Assembly (NCBI RefSeq): GCF_019216885.1
Contig: NZ_JAAQRC020000003.1
Span: 62,001 to 126,000 of the forward strand
From: Methylobacterium sp. SyP6R
Lineage (GTDB): Bacteria; Pseudomonadota; Alphaproteobacteria; Rhizobiales; Beijerinckiaceae
DNA length: 64,000 nucleotides
Direction of reading: 5' to 3'
How positions within the stretch are numbered: the first letter of the stretch is position 1; each line of letters starts with the position of its first letter. Under the pieces are notes generated by a model. It saw nothing but the letters and a program-made list of their open reading frames with translations. It ran no database searches and was not told the DNA's origin. Made by a program: the position numbers and the translations under genes. Shown here in pieces: positions 16,705 through 26,031 of this stretch.

Positions 16705-17631
16705 ATGCTCGACCACCTGACCCACGATCTCGACGAGGACCTGCCCGCCGATCCGACCCTGCTCGAGGAAATCTCGGCCACCGGCTACCGCCCGTTCGAG
16801 GAGCACGACGATCCCCGGCCCCTACCCCACTCCGGCAAGCTGGACCATGCCCTCTATGTAGCGATGTCCGCGATCGAGGAGGCCTTCGCCGGCACCCGCC
16901 TGGAAGACGACCTCGAGGACGTGCTGTGGGGGATGGTCAACGTGTTCCACCGCCGCGTGGAGACGATCGAACGCAAGCTCGACGAGAACGAGCAGGCGCA
17001 GCGCCAGAGCCAGCGCGAGCAGGACGGCAGCGAGGTGCTGTCGGTCGAGCTGGAGCGGCTCATCGCCCTCGGCCAGACGCTCTCGGAACGCCGCAACGCC
17101 TTCGAGTACTCCCGCGACGAGGCCGCCCACCGGTTCACCCGGATCACCAAGTCGCTGTGGCGCCCACGCTCCGGCTCGCAGGTCAACCGGGCGACCATGA
17201 CCGCAGCGATGATCGACTCGCGCGACTTCATTAGCGCCCGGCGCCGGGCCGAGACCGAGATCCACCTGCCGCAAGGCACCCGGATCGCCTTCACGGGCGG
17301 CAAGCAGTTCCAGGACGTGTCGGTGATCTGGGACACCCTGGACCGCGTCAGGACCAAGTACCCCGACATGGTGCTGATGCACGGCGGCGGTGAGGGCGCC
17401 GAGCTGATCGCCGCGAAGTGGGCGGCGCACCGCCAGGTCGCCCAGGTGGTGTTCAAGCCCAACTGGAAGCGCCACAGCAAGGCGGCCCCGTTCCGGCGCA
17501 ACGACCAGATCCTGGAGCAGGCCCCGATCGGGGTCGTCCACTTCCCCGGCGGTGGGATCTCCGACAACCTCGCCGACAAGGCGATGGCCAAGGGTATCCC
17601 CGTCCGGCGGGGCGTGAAGGCCGGCGCGTGA
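16705..17631 (+). CDS. DUF2493 (SLOG/YspA-like Rossmann) domain protein
   Basis: The 308-residue protein has an acidic N terminus (MLDHLTHDLDEDLPADPTLL), an alpha-helical middle with coiled-coil-like KLDENEQAQRQSQREQ, and a C-terminal DUF2493 domain of about 130 residues. That domain starts TRIAFTGGKQFQDVSVIWDTLD and contains the nucleotide-binding-type VLMHGGGEGAELIAAKWA and VVHFPGGGISDNLADKA. SLOG-fold proteins of this type are thought to bind nucleotide-derived ligands; the role on plasmids is unknown. ATG 16705 is chosen because GAGGAG lies 8 bp upstream, although ATG 16657 is in frame. It follows the truncated Toprim copy, matching the usual Toprim-DUF2493 order. Confidence 0.85.
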   Translation: MLDHLTHDLDEDLPADPTLLEEISATGYRPFEEHDDPRPLPHSGKLDHALYVAMSAIEEAFAGTRLEDDLEDVLWGMVNVFHRRVETIERKLDENEQAQRQSQREQDGSEVLSVELERLIALGQTLSERRNAFEYSRDEAAHRFTRITKSLWRPRSGSQVNRATMTAAMIDSRDFISARRRAETEIHLPQGTRIAFTGGKQFQDVSVIWDTLDRVRTKYPDMVLMHGGGEGAELIAAKWAAHRQVAQVVFKPNWKRHSKAAPFRRNDQILEQAPIGVVHFPGGGISDNLADKAMAKGIPVRRGVKAGA

Positions 17632-17670
17632 AGCGCTGGACCCCTCCGGTGGCGGTCCGTGGTCGGGCCG

Positions 17671-18141
17671 CTACTGCTCCCGACAGGCCGGGCCCCAGGC
17701 GGCGGCCCGCGCCTCTTGGGCAAGCTGGAGATAGGTCTCCTGGAAGGCCGCATCGACGCGCGGATCGCCGATCAGCTCCGTCACGAGGGCGGCGAGGCGA
17801 TCGTAGGCCCCGCGCGGGATGGAGACCTTGGTGAGGGCGTCGCTGTAGAGCACCACATCCCCGACCTGGACCAGTGAGACGACGGCGCGCTCACAGGACA
17901 CGACGGGTTCCCCGCCAAGCTGGAACCCCTCGATCAACTCGCCCACATCCTCGACCCCAATGGCGAACATGGGCACGCCGCTGACGGTCAAGGTGAGGCG
18001 GAGATTGGCCGGATACCCGACCTCGAGCCGGAGCGAGACAGGGCTCTCGAAGATGGCCTTCACGGTCGACCAAGACGTCGCCGGAAAAGGGCCTGAGACC
18101 GCATCAGAGCAGGTGAAGGGAGCGAGGGAATTTCCGGCCAT
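17671..18141 (-). CDS. Hypothetical protein
   Basis: The 156-residue product begins MAGNSLAPFTCSDAVSGPF. It is probably soluble with mixed beta and alpha character: SLRLEVGYPANLRLTLTVSGVPMFAIGVEDV looks like a beta-sheet region, and the C-terminal half (YDRLAALVTELIGDPRVDAAFQETYLQLAQEARAAAW) is helical. No family is recognised. It is convergent with the DUF2493 gene, with stops 39 bp apart. ATG 18141 is used; a longer in-frame version from 18273 has no support. Confidence 0.6.
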   Translation of the reverse strand: MAGNSLAPFTCSDAVSGPFPATSWSTVKAIFESPVSLRLEVGYPANLRLTLTVSGVPMFAIGVEDVGELIEGFQLGGEPVVSCERAVVSLVQVGDVVLYSDALTKVSIPRGAYDRLAALVTELIGDPRVDAAFQETYLQLAQEARAAAWGPACREQ

Positions 18142-18708
18142 GCTTGCCCCAGAGTTGTGCCGATAGTCCGCTAGGTAGCACAGCCTCAACATTCGGTCAG
18201 CACTGCCGCGGAGAGCGGCTGAGGAGGTTCCTGCGCCAGGCTGGAAGCGCTCCTCCCCGGCGAGGGAGCCCATCTGGTCGGGTGGCGAGGCTGGAGGCGT
18301 CAGGAGCGGGCGCCATCACGAGACGCGGCGGCGCGGTGGGGGCGCCCTCCCGCGCCAATCTGGACCCACGGCGAGGGTGGGAGACGGCCACCTCGCCCCA
18401 TCCGGCAAGCCCGGCGTCCTGTCGAACCGCCCCATGCGGGACCGGCGGTGAAGCGCGGCAGCGAGGTCGCCACAGCGACGGACCGTCCCTACACGATGGC
18501 GACAAGGGAACAGACGGCGTCTCCGCCCGCAACCGTCCGGCCAGACGATTTTCCCCTGTCGCTTCGCGCCATTCCTCGCGGGACAAAATCGTCAGTCCGG
18601 CCGGTCCTCCGCTGCGCTCCGGCCCCTTCGGGGTGCAGGCGGAGCCGCCGCCTGTTTGGGGGGTCGCATCGCGCAGGGACGGTCCCTGCGCCTCAGGAAA
18701 CCCCGCCG
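18142..18708. other. Intergenic stretch with a GACGATTTT inverted repeat
   Basis: About 570 bp with no supported gene. It holds the inverted repeat at 18544-18593 and a GC-rich tract (TCCTCCGCTGCGCTCCGGCCC) that also follows the related motif at 16.5 kb. Confidence 0.5.
18544..18593. repeat. Inverted repeat GACGATTTT...AAAATCGTC
   Basis: Perfect 9-base arms at 18544-18552 and 18585-18593 enclose 32 bases. A version with a hairpin inside the loop occurs at about 16490-16545, and a degenerate one at about 1536-1585. In all three it lies between a stop codon and the next plasmid-backbone gene. Confidence 0.6.
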
Positions 18709-18882
18709 ATGCCGCGCCCCACCTCGACCCTCCCCGCCCACGCCCGCTACGCCCTCGTGACCCACGTTGCGGAACTCCAGGCCGAGCTGGCCTCCATCTC
18801 CTGCCCGCGCGAGCGGCGCACCATCCAGGCCGAGCTGAAGGCCGCCCAGGCCCGGGTCGCCCAGCTGCCCCCGGAGGGCTGA
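18709..18882 (+). CDS. Small hypothetical helical protein
   Basis: A 57-residue frame, MPRPTSTLPAHARYALV..., predicts one or two amphipathic helices with heptad-like leucine and alanine spacing (HVAELQAELASI and TIQAELKAAQARVAQL). AGGAA lies about 10 bp upstream. No family is recognised. Third-position GC bias and helical periodicity favour a real gene, but it is short. Confidence 0.5.
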   Translation: MPRPTSTLPAHARYALVTHVAELQAELASISCPRERRTIQAELKAAQARVAQLPPEG

Positions 18883-19066
18883 AACCCCCTCCTCCAGGGC
18901 CGCCCAACCGGCGGCCTTCGACCCCGGCGATCGGGGGGCTTTACCCTGGTACGGAGCGCGCGAAGAAAGCCTTCGGCGTCCCCCCGTGCGCGCGGCCGCC
19001 GAACCGTCCTCTCGGACGGGTTTCACCGCGACGGGCGTCGCGGCGAGCGGCCCGTCCGGCTGCCGG

Positions 19067-21076
19067 TTACGCCGCCATTTGCGCGTCCTCCAGAGATTTC
19101 TCGAACTCGGCAAGATAATCCTCCGCTTCCTGCGCTTCGCGGAGGAAGAAGCGGTTGTCACCGACGAGCTTCTTCATGTCCTCGCGACGGAAATAAATCG
19201 CTCGGCCGCAGCGGATCGGCTCGACACCGGGCACGCACAGGATCTGCTCGTCCCGCCGCATCGTGTTGATGATCTCGTCGGGCATGATCAGCGCTCGTTT
19301 GTGAAGCGAGGTCGAGGCCGACAGGCTCACACCGCCCGAGCCTTTGCCCGTGCGAGCCTGCTGGCTGTAGGACACGACTTCCTGCGTGAAATACCCGCAC
19401 CGCTCCGAAAGCGCCTTGGCCGTTTCGACGTCGGTGACGGCGGAGAACGACTGCCACGAGGTCGACTCGAACCACGCACTGACGGCGTCCTTGTCGCCCC
19501 ATTGCTGGCGAAGCTGGCCCAGCGCCTGATACACCATCACGAGCACGATGCCGTATTTCCGGCCGGCGTCGCGCGCGACCTCGAGCAGGCTCATGTTGCC
19601 GAGCCGCGCCGCCTCGTCGAGGATAAACGCGACGCGATCCTTAACCTTGCCGTTGGCGTGATAGAGCGCGTTCATCATACCGCCGATGATGACACGCGCC
19701 AGCCCCGGATAATCCTGAAGCGTCTGGAGATCGAGTGCCACGAACACGTCGATATCGTCGTCGATGAGGTCGAGGCTGGAGAACTTTCCGCCAGACACGA
19801 TCGCGGCGTATTCCTTGAACGACAGCCAGTTCGTCAGGTCGGCCGCGGTCGCGTAGACGCCCGAAAATGTCTGCGGCGTCATCGACTTGAATGGGCCGAG
19901 GGCGAGCGCGGCAAACGAGTCCTTTTCCTCGGCCCGGAGGATCCAATCGAGCTGCATCAGGAAGTCCGGTTCGGGCTGCGAGATCATCTCGCGCAGGGTG
20001 CGCAACGTCCGTGGCTTGGTCGCGTCGAAACCCTTGTTGAGGCAGATATAGGCGAGCACCCCACGGATGAGCTGGAGCGCCGAGTTTCGGAAGAAATCGT
20101 TGGGGTCGGCGCGCTTGACCGGGCCTGTTGCGATCCAGCCGACCACGGCCGCGATGTCCTTCTCGGCCGAGTTCTCCCCCCGACCGATCCAGTCGAGCAC
20201 GTTGAACCCGCTCATCGGGTCCTTCGGCGTGATGCAGAACACGCGTCGACGGTTGCTCGGGCCACGCATCGCTTCCCGGTATTCGACGAGCATCGGATAA
20301 AGCTCGGTCGAGGGGTCGAGCACGACCGCGTTCCACGGGCACGACAGCAGCATCGGGATCACCGTGCCGGTGGTTTTGAACCCGCCCGAGCCGGAGAAGA
20401 TCAGGCCATGTCCGGAGCCCAAATCGGCGTTGAACCCCATCAGCGGTTTGCGCCCGCCAGAGCCCCAGGTCTTGCGATCGTTCGGCTTGAAGATCCGCGA
20501 CGTGGTCTTCGGGTCGAGGTCGGGCCGGTATAGCTCGCCGAGCACCAGTGCGCCGTCCTCCGGAAACAGCTCACCGGCCAGCTTCAATGACGCCCACTCG
20601 GCATCGCCGTGGGCGGCGGATTTCGAGCGGATCGGCTTATTGTAGCCGCGCGTGGTCTTCCTGACCCGCACCAGTGAAACGACCGGTGCGATGAAGGCGA
20701 CGAAGCCCGCAAAGCACACTGCGCAGAACAGCGGGATATCGGCTTGGCGCAGCAGCGCTCGCGTATCCGCGCCCGGGTTGAGGGCGGTCAGTCGGGTGAT
20801 TTCCTGCCGCACCGTCCAGACGCAAAGCCCAATCAGGAACAGCGAGGAGAACGCCGCGACCACGCGACCACTTTCGCCGGTTCGCGCAAGGCCGGAGGCG
20901 GCGAACAGGATGAGCGCAGGGAAGGTGACAGCCGCCACCCGCATGGCCTGGACCATCATCGAGTGGCCAGGCTCGACGACGTAGAACGCCCCGACCAGCG
21001 GGCCGAGAACCAGCGCGAACGCGAGGTGCAGGGCGAGGCCGATCGCGACGGCGATGGCACCGTAGATCCACTTCAT
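19067..21076 (-). CDS. traG: TraG, VirD4-type coupling protein of Ti/rhizobial conjugation systems
   Basis: The 669-residue protein is the right length for Ti-plasmid TraG. The N-terminal third has membrane segments (about residues 5-30, 48-66, 75-90 and 115-137). The ATPase domain follows, with Walker A GSGGFKTTG at 229-237, the PMLLSCPWNAVVLDPSTELYPML segment characteristic of TraG, and Walker B FILDEAARLG at 484-493. It should dock the relaxosome (TraA with oriT DNA) to the transfer channel and energise DNA transfer at the inner membrane. Its ATG overlaps the traD stop (ATGA). It is the only VirD4-type ATPase with an intact P-loop in the window, so it probably serves the Dot/Icm-like channel encoded downstream. 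Confidence 0.95.
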   Translation of the reverse strand: MKWIYGAIAVAIGLALHLAFALVLGPLVGAFYVVEPGHSMMVQAMRVAAVTFPALILFAASGLARTGESGRVVAAFSSLFLIGLCVWTVRQEITRLTALNPGADTRALLRQADIPLFCAVCFAGFVAFIAPVVSLVRVRKTTRGYNKPIRSKSAAHGDAEWASLKLAGELFPEDGALVLGELYRPDLDPKTTSRIFKPNDRKTWGSGGRKPLMGFNADLGSGHGLIFSGSGGFKTTGTVIPMLLSCPWNAVVLDPSTELYPMLVEYREAMRGPSNRRRVFCITPKDPMSGFNVLDWIGRGENSAEKDIAAVVGWIATGPVKRADPNDFFRNSALQLIRGVLAYICLNKGFDATKPRTLRTLREMISQPEPDFLMQLDWILRAEEKDSFAALALGPFKSMTPQTFSGVYATAADLTNWLSFKEYAAIVSGGKFSSLDLIDDDIDVFVALDLQTLQDYPGLARVIIGGMMNALYHANGKVKDRVAFILDEAARLGNMSLLEVARDAGRKYGIVLVMVYQALGQLRQQWGDKDAVSAWFESTSWQSFSAVTDVETAKALSERCGYFTQEVVSYSQQARTGKGSGGVSLSASTSLHKRALIMPDEIINTMRRDEQILCVPGVEPIRCGRAIYFRREDMKKLVGDNRFFLREAQEAEDYLAEFEKSLEDAQMAA

Positions 21077-21270
21077 GCCTTGAACTCCTTATCGCCAAGG
21101 CGGGCGAGCCGTTCTTCCACCGCAGGATCGCGGATGCGATCACGACCCTCGACCAGGAGACCGAGTAGGACGTTGGTCGGAATATCGGCGAGCCCCGCTT
21201 TCACGATCAGGCCGCCGAGCTGGATCTTGCGGTGTGCGTCCCGCCGCCGCTCCTCAAGCTGCGCTTTCAT
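21073..21270 (-). CDS. traD: TraD conjugal transfer protein
   Basis: The 65-residue protein MKAQLEERRRDAHRKIQLGGLIVKAGL... matches small TraD proteins of Ti and rhizobial plasmids (about 70 residues). The central RKIQLGGLIVKAGLAD and NVLLGLLVEGRD are the recognisable parts. Ti TraD is a relaxosome accessory protein that helps DNA processing. The gene overlaps traC by 17 bp upstream and traG by ATGA downstream, so the three are one operon transcribed away from oriT. The ATG at 21270 is chosen because the family similarity starts there. Confidence 0.85.
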   Translation of the reverse strand: MKAQLEERRRDAHRKIQLGGLIVKAGLADIPTNVLLGLLVEGRDRIRDPAVEERLARLGDKEFKA

Positions 21271-21532
21271 CAGCTCCCTCCGGAGCCGGTCGAGCGCCTC
21301 GACGTCGCGTTGCCTGGGGCTGCGCCACCTCCGGGTATTCCGCACGAAATCGCGCGACCAGAGCCTCGAACTCCTTGGCCAGAACCTCCTCGGGAATGTC
21401 GATCGACCCAAGGCCGGCTTTCATGGCCAGGTTGCCGATTCGTTCGGCCTCGGCCTTGTCGTGGGCCTTGAGCTTCTTTTGCAGCGCCTCGATCTCGGTC
21501 AAGATCGCCTCGCGCGTCTTCGGCCTGGCCAT
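21254..21532 (-). CDS. traC: TraC family relaxosome accessory protein
   Basis: The 92-residue protein begins MARPKTREAILTEIEALQKKLKAHD, a helical N terminus typical of TraC from Ti-type systems, followed by NLAMKAGLGSIDIPEEVLAKEFEALVARF. TraC is needed with TraA and TraD for processing at oriT in Ti plasmids. It is first in traC-traD-traG, transcribed divergently from traA with oriT between them. ATG 21532 is preferred over ATG 21547 because GAGAGAG precedes it and family proteins start near MARP/MKKP. Confidence 0.87.
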   Translation of the reverse strand: MARPKTREAILTEIEALQKKLKAHDKAEAERIGNLAMKAGLGSIDIPEEVLAKEFEALVARFRAEYPEVAQPQATRRRGARPAPEGADESAA

Positions 21533-21923
21533 GGATGTCTCTCTCACAGTGTGTGGTGGGCCGGGCTGGTTAACATCGTCGCGGAGAATGCGAAACGCTG
21601 CGTCAGGAAGAGGCGGCGTAATCAGGTTCAGGATGGGATGACCCGTGTTTCCAACGTCACACTCTCGGTCATGTTAGGCTTAGAGTGCGGTTGGATACCC
21701 CAGTCAGGTCGCGAACCTTCAAGCCAGCATACGCGCCTGAACGGCCGAGCTTGAGGCCGGGGTTTGGGTCTCTCACCTCCCCTTCCGGCGGCGCGACCAG
21801 TGCCGGTTCGATGACGCCGGTTCGAGCCGGCCTCGACCGACCACGACACCCCGATAACCCAAGGCCTCGGCCGTCAGTTCGCTGTCTCGCGTCGCGCTGG
21901 CCGGCCTCAGCCGGGCGGAATTC

Positions 21924-21943
21924 TTCAGGCCCCTTTGGGGGCC
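21924..21943. other. Stem-loop in the traC-traA intergenic region
   Basis: CAGGCCCC-TTTG-GGGGCCTG is a perfect 8-bp stem followed by CTTTC. It lies about 57 bp left of the predicted nic region. It may be a transcription-stop structure or part of the origin of transfer. Confidence 0.5.
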
Positions 21944-21999
21944 TGCTTTCAGCGGAGCTTCGGCGCGAAGCGCCTCCGCAAAGTCCCCTGAGTTTCACG

Positions 22000-22033
22000 A
22001 AGGGGCGCACTTATGGGGAAATTTGCATTTCCC
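22000..22033 (-). other. oriT: Predicted origin of transfer (oriT), MobQ type
   Basis: On the minus strand an inverted repeat GGGAAAT-GCAA-ATTTCCC (22016-22033) is followed at once by ATAAGTGCGCCCCTT (to 22000). An inverted repeat immediately followed by TAAGTGCGCCCT is the arrangement of the nic region of RSF1010 and other MobQ plasmids. It lies 38 bp before the TraA start, between divergent traA and traC, where oriT is found in Ti-type systems. The nick position itself is inferred, not seen. Confidence 0.75.
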
Positions 22034-22070
22034 TACGTTAGCTGCTAATGGCCAAGCTCGGTATCCTCGC

Positions 22071-25000
22071 ATGGCCATCTATCACCTCTCGGCTCAGGTC
22101 ATTAGTCGCGGTGCCGGCAAGAGTGCCGTTGCCAGCGCCGCCTATCGGCGCGCTACGACCATGACTCGCGAGAGCGACGGCAAGATCATTACCTACGAGG
22201 GCAAGCAGCACGTCGCGCACACCGAGTTGAGCCTTCCGGCTCAAGTTCCTGCCTGGTTCCGCACCGCCATCGACGGTCGCAGCGAGAACGGCGCCTCGGC
22301 CTTTCTCTGGAACGCCGTCGAGAAGAAGGAGGGTCTGAAGGGCACCGGCTACGCGATGGAGATGAACATCGCGCTCCCCAACGAACTCACCATCGAGCAG
22401 AACGTGGCGCTAGCCCGCGACTGGATCGATACGGAGATCACATCCCGGGGCCTCGTCGCCGATTGGGCCCTGCACGACGTGCCGGGTAACGCACACTTCC
22501 ACGTCATGGTCCCGCTGCGACAGCTGACCGAGACCGGGTTCTCGGCCAAGCACGATTTCGCCCGCGATCGCGATGGCAATATCCTCCACCGTGAGGACGG
22601 AAAGCCCCGCTACGAGCGCATGGCGGGGCCGATGAAGCACCTCGTGCCATGGCGCCGTTCATGGGCAGAGGTGGCCAATACCCACCTGGCCGCCGCCGGG
22701 TTCGACCTGCGCATCGACCACCGCTCGCACGCCGAGGCCGGCATCCAGATCGAACCGACGGAGCATATTGGCGTCCAGGCCTCCAACCTGCGCGGCACCG
22801 TCTCCGATCGCGTCGAGGAGGAGAAAAAAAAGCGCGCCCGCAATGCGCAGGCGATCATCGCCGATCCGGAGAAGCTGCTGCCGATCCTCTCGCGCGAGAA
22901 GAGCGTGTTCGATGAGCGCGACATCGCCCGCGCCGTCTTCCGCTATATCGACGACCCGGCCGCGTTCGAGGCGGTGCGTCTCAGGCTTGGCCAGTCACCC
23001 GAACTCGTGGCCGTCGCCGAGGAGGTTTTCGATCCCGAGAGCGGGCGCGTAGTATCGCCCGCGCGATGGACCACGAGGGCGCTGCTCCAGGCCGAGATCT
23101 TGATGCAGGCCGCGACCGGACGGCTCTACGCCGATGCCAGTCACGGGATCTCACAGCGAGCGCTCGACCGTGCCATCGCCGCCCGTCCGGAACTGTCCGA
23201 GCAGCAGCGCGAGGCGGTCCGGCACGTCACGGCGTCTGAGCGGATCGCGGCCGTCGTGGGGTTTGCCGGTGCGGGCAAATCGACCATGCTCGGCGTCGCA
23301 CGCGCGGCCTGGATCGGGGCCGGTCACGCCGTCATTGGCGGGGCGCTCGCCGGCAAGGCGGCCGAGGGATTGGAGAAGAGTGCGGGGATCACCAGCCGCA
23401 CGCTGGCCTCGTGGGAGCTCGCCTGGAAGCACGAGCGTGACGTGCTGAAACCCGGCGACGTCTTCGTGCTCGACGAGGCCGGCATGGTCGCCTCCGAGCA
23501 GCTCTCGCGGATCGTGCAGGAGGTGGAGCGCCGCGGCGCCAAACTGGTGCTGGTCGGCGACGCGCAGCAGCTTCAGCCGATCGAGGCCGGTGCGGGTTTC
23601 CGGGCGATCGTCGAGACGATCGGCTACGCCGAGCTGTCGGAGATCTGGCGCCAGGCCGATCCGGCGATGCGGCGTGCAAGCGTGGCGCTTGCCAGGGGCG
23701 AGGCGGCAGCGGCACTCGGCGTTTATAGCGAAGCCGGGATGGTGCGGTTCACGTCCGATCGCGCGGGTGCGCGCGAGGCGCTGATCGCGGCCTGGAAGCC
23801 GGATTACCTCGCCGCCAAGCCCGACGGTCGCGCAAGCGAAACGCTGATCCTGGCCCAGACCAACGTCGACGTTCTGGCGCTCAACGCCTTGGCGCGTTCC
23901 GCGCTCAAGGCCGACGGGATGCTGGCCGAAGAGGCCCGGTTCATCACGGCCCGCGGCGAGCGGATGTTCGCGCCCGGCGACCGCGTGCTGTTCCTGGAGA
24001 ACGATCGCCAGCTCGGGGTGAAGAACGGCATGCTGGCCACGGTCGAGGCCGCGTCGAGCGGTCGGCTCACGGTCAGGCTCGATCGTGACGGAAGAGGCGG
24101 CGGCGAGCGAGTGGAGGTCCATGCCGAGGCCTACCGCAACCTCGATCACGGCTACGCTGCGACCGTGCATAAGAGCCAAGGCGCGACCCTCGATCGGGTG
24201 CATGTGCTGGCCACGCCCGGCATGGATCGCCACCTCGCCTACGTGGCGATGACGCGCCATCGCCACAGCGTCGTTCTCCACGGTGCCCACGCCGACTTCA
24301 TCCCCAACTGGCGCAAGGCCAAGCTCGGACCTGAGCCTGTGCCGGCCGTGCTCGATGCGGCAGCACTCGACGGACTGACGCGCCGGCTGTCGCGGGACGG
24401 CTCGAAGGCCTCGACCCTGGATCATGCCGGCGAGGCCGCATTCCGTGAGGCCGCCGTCGGGCTGACGCGCCCGCCCGAGCCGATGGATGGGGAGCAGGTC
24501 CACGACCGCGCGAGCGATCTTCCGCTGCTCGATGCCAAGCGGATCGCCAGGGATCTCTCGGCTCTCGCAGGTCGCCTCGAGGCGGGAAGCGGCGCGGCTT
24601 CGATCGGCCCCGACCCGAAGCCCGCCGCTGCCGTTGTCGACGCCTCCGGCTCGCCGGCCTTGGCCGCGCTCGACGCGGCTCTTGCCCGTCTGGAGAGCGC
24701 GGAAACAGACATCGCCGACCGGGTGCGACCACAGGATATCCGGGCGCTCGCCTCGGCCTTTGCGGAGCGGCGTGGTCTCAACGGCCACGCCGTCCTCGCG
24801 CCTGCGCTCGCGAAGCGGGCGCGCACCATGATCCGCACCGCGCAGGCGCGTTGGCGGCGCCTGCGCGGCCTCGCAGGGCGGCTTACCGCAGCTTGGCAGG
24901 CGCTCGCAGCATCCCGCCCTGCGGCTCCCGAAACGATCCCGTCCAAGCCGGCGGAAACGGCAGAGGTCAAGGTACCGCTCGAGCCGTTCCTGGCCGCCGT

Positions 25001-25811
25001 TCCCTACGACGAAGCGGCGATCGATGCGGTCCTCGAAAGTCGGGTCGATCCGCAGCAACACCTGAAGGCGGAACTCGACGTGTTGCGACTCAGGATCCGC
25101 AACGCGGTCAAGGATCCCGCCAGCCTCTACAAGGCGATCTACGGCCAGCTTCGCACGTCCGGAGAAGGCTACCCTGGACGGATCGATGACCTGCTTGCTG
25201 ACCCCGAGGCCTATGGCGGTCTGCGGGGGCGAAAAGGCTGGTTCGTTCCGAAGGCCGAGAAGGAGGAGCGGGAGAAGGCGGAAGCCTCCTATCGAGAACT
25301 CAGGAGGTCCGCCATCGACCTCAAGAACATGTTCTCGTTCATGGCTGACAAGATGCGTCCGGAGGAGGAGCGTTACCGGTGGCGCATCGCGGTCGAGGTG
25401 CCGGGCTTGTGCCCGGCCGCCGCCGCGGCGCTGATCACGATCGCCCGGACGCCTGGTACCGATCCTCGGGCGTTCGATGCCGTCGTCGCGAAGGCCGTGG
25501 CGACCTCCGAGCAACGTGCCGAAATCGAGGCATTCGCGAGTGCCGTCGCCGACCGGTTCGGCGCCAGCGGGGCGATCGGGCGAACGGCCGAGAAGGGGCT
25601 CGGACCGGGGCAGTGGCTCACGCGCGAAGAGCGGGAGATCCTGTCCGGGGCTGGGTTCGTCGCCACCTACCTCAAGGAGGGCAGCCTGGATCACTTGATC
25701 GCTCAGGTCCTGCGCCGCGAGCTCGATCAGCAGGTCGACGTACAGCCGCAGCGGAGCGTGGATCAGCGCCGGGACCTCAACCGTGACCGAGATCCCGGGC
25801 TGACGCCCTGA
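22071..25811 (+). CDS. traA: TraA, Ti-type relaxase-helicase
   Basis: The 1246-residue protein begins MAIYHLSAQVISRGAGKSAV. The N-terminal MobA/MobQ relaxase has the likely catalytic tyrosine in ASAAYRR (Y25) and the metal-binding histidines in HDVPGNAHFHVMVPLR (H135, H142, H144). A RecD/TraI-like helicase follows, with Walker A GFAGAGKST (397-405), DEAGM (468-472) and later motifs such as YAATVHKSQGATLDRV. The C-terminal 250 residues include LLADPEAYGGLRGRKGWF...EKAEASYRELRRS, similar to the BID secretion domain known in rhizobial TraA proteins. It should nick oriT, stay covalently bound to the strand and unwind DNA. ATG 22071 is chosen by family start; ATG 22023 would lie inside the oriT inverted repeat. 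Confidence 0.95.
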   Translation: MAIYHLSAQVISRGAGKSAVASAAYRRATTMTRESDGKIITYEGKQHVAHTELSLPAQVPAWFRTAIDGRSENGASAFLWNAVEKKEGLKGTGYAMEMNIALPNELTIEQNVALARDWIDTEITSRGLVADWALHDVPGNAHFHVMVPLRQLTETGFSAKHDFARDRDGNILHREDGKPRYERMAGPMKHLVPWRRSWAEVANTHLAAAGFDLRIDHRSHAEAGIQIEPTEHIGVQASNLRGTVSDRVEEEKKKRARNAQAIIADPEKLLPILSREKSVFDERDIARAVFRYIDDPAAFEAVRLRLGQSPELVAVAEEVFDPESGRVVSPARWTTRALLQAEILMQAATGRLYADASHGISQRALDRAIAARPELSEQQREAVRHVTASERIAAVVGFAGAGKSTMLGVARAAWIGAGHAVIGGALAGKAAEGLEKSAGITSRTLASWELAWKHERDVLKPGDVFVLDEAGMVASEQLSRIVQEVERRGAKLVLVGDAQQLQPIEAGAGFRAIVETIGYAELSEIWRQADPAMRRASVALARGEAAAALGVYSEAGMVRFTSDRAGAREALIAAWKPDYLAAKPDGRASETLILAQTNVDVLALNALARSALKADGMLAEEARFITARGERMFAPGDRVLFLENDRQLGVKNGMLATVEAASSGRLTVRLDRDGRGGGERVEVHAEAYRNLDHGYAATVHKSQGATLDRVHVLATPGMDRHLAYVAMTRHRHSVVLHGAHADFIPNWRKAKLGPEPVPAVLDAAALDGLTRRLSRDGSKASTLDHAGEAAFREAAVGLTRPPEPMDGEQVHDRASDLPLLDAKRIARDLSALAGRLEAGSGAASIGPDPKPAAAVVDASGSPALAALDAALARLESAETDIADRVRPQDIRALASAFAERRGLNGHAVLAPALAKRARTMIRTAQARWRRLRGLAGRLTAAWQALAASRPAAPETIPSKPAETAEVKVPLEPFLAAVPYDEAAIDAVLESRVDPQQHLKAELDVLRLRIRNAVKDPASLYKAIYGQLRTSGEGYPGRIDDLLADPEAYGGLRGRKGWFVPKAEKEEREKAEASYRELRRSAIDLKNMFSFMADKMRPEEERYRWRIAVEVPGLCPAAAAALITIARTPGTDPRAFDAVVAKAVATSEQRAEIEAFASAVADRFGASGAIGRTAEKGLGPGQWLTREEREILSGAGFVATYLKEGSLDHLIAQVLRRELDQQVDVQPQRSVDQRRDLNRDRDPGLTP

Positions 25812-26031
25812 CGCTCCCGCAGGTTGCGTACCGGTTCCCCGACCTCGGCCGTGAGCACAATCTTTGGCTGACGCTGTGACGCACACGACACGCGCTCCGT
25901 ATTGGCGCCGCGGCGACGATGGGTAAGGGTAGGAGAGAGAGGACAGCTGAGAGTTATGGCCGTCTCAGGACGGATCGAGAGTCCCTGCGTGCGAGCCGGA
26001 TCGGCCGGGCCTGAACCGAGGAACGACATTC

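Noticed and set aside
18986..20533. 515-residue plus-strand frame across traG
   Set aside because: Antisense to traG, with no recognisable domain.
23151..25886. 911-residue open frame antiparallel to traA
   Set aside because: It is a shadow of traA in GC-rich DNA: the translation is arginine-, glycine- and histidine-rich without domains, while the opposite strand encodes full relaxase and helicase motifs.
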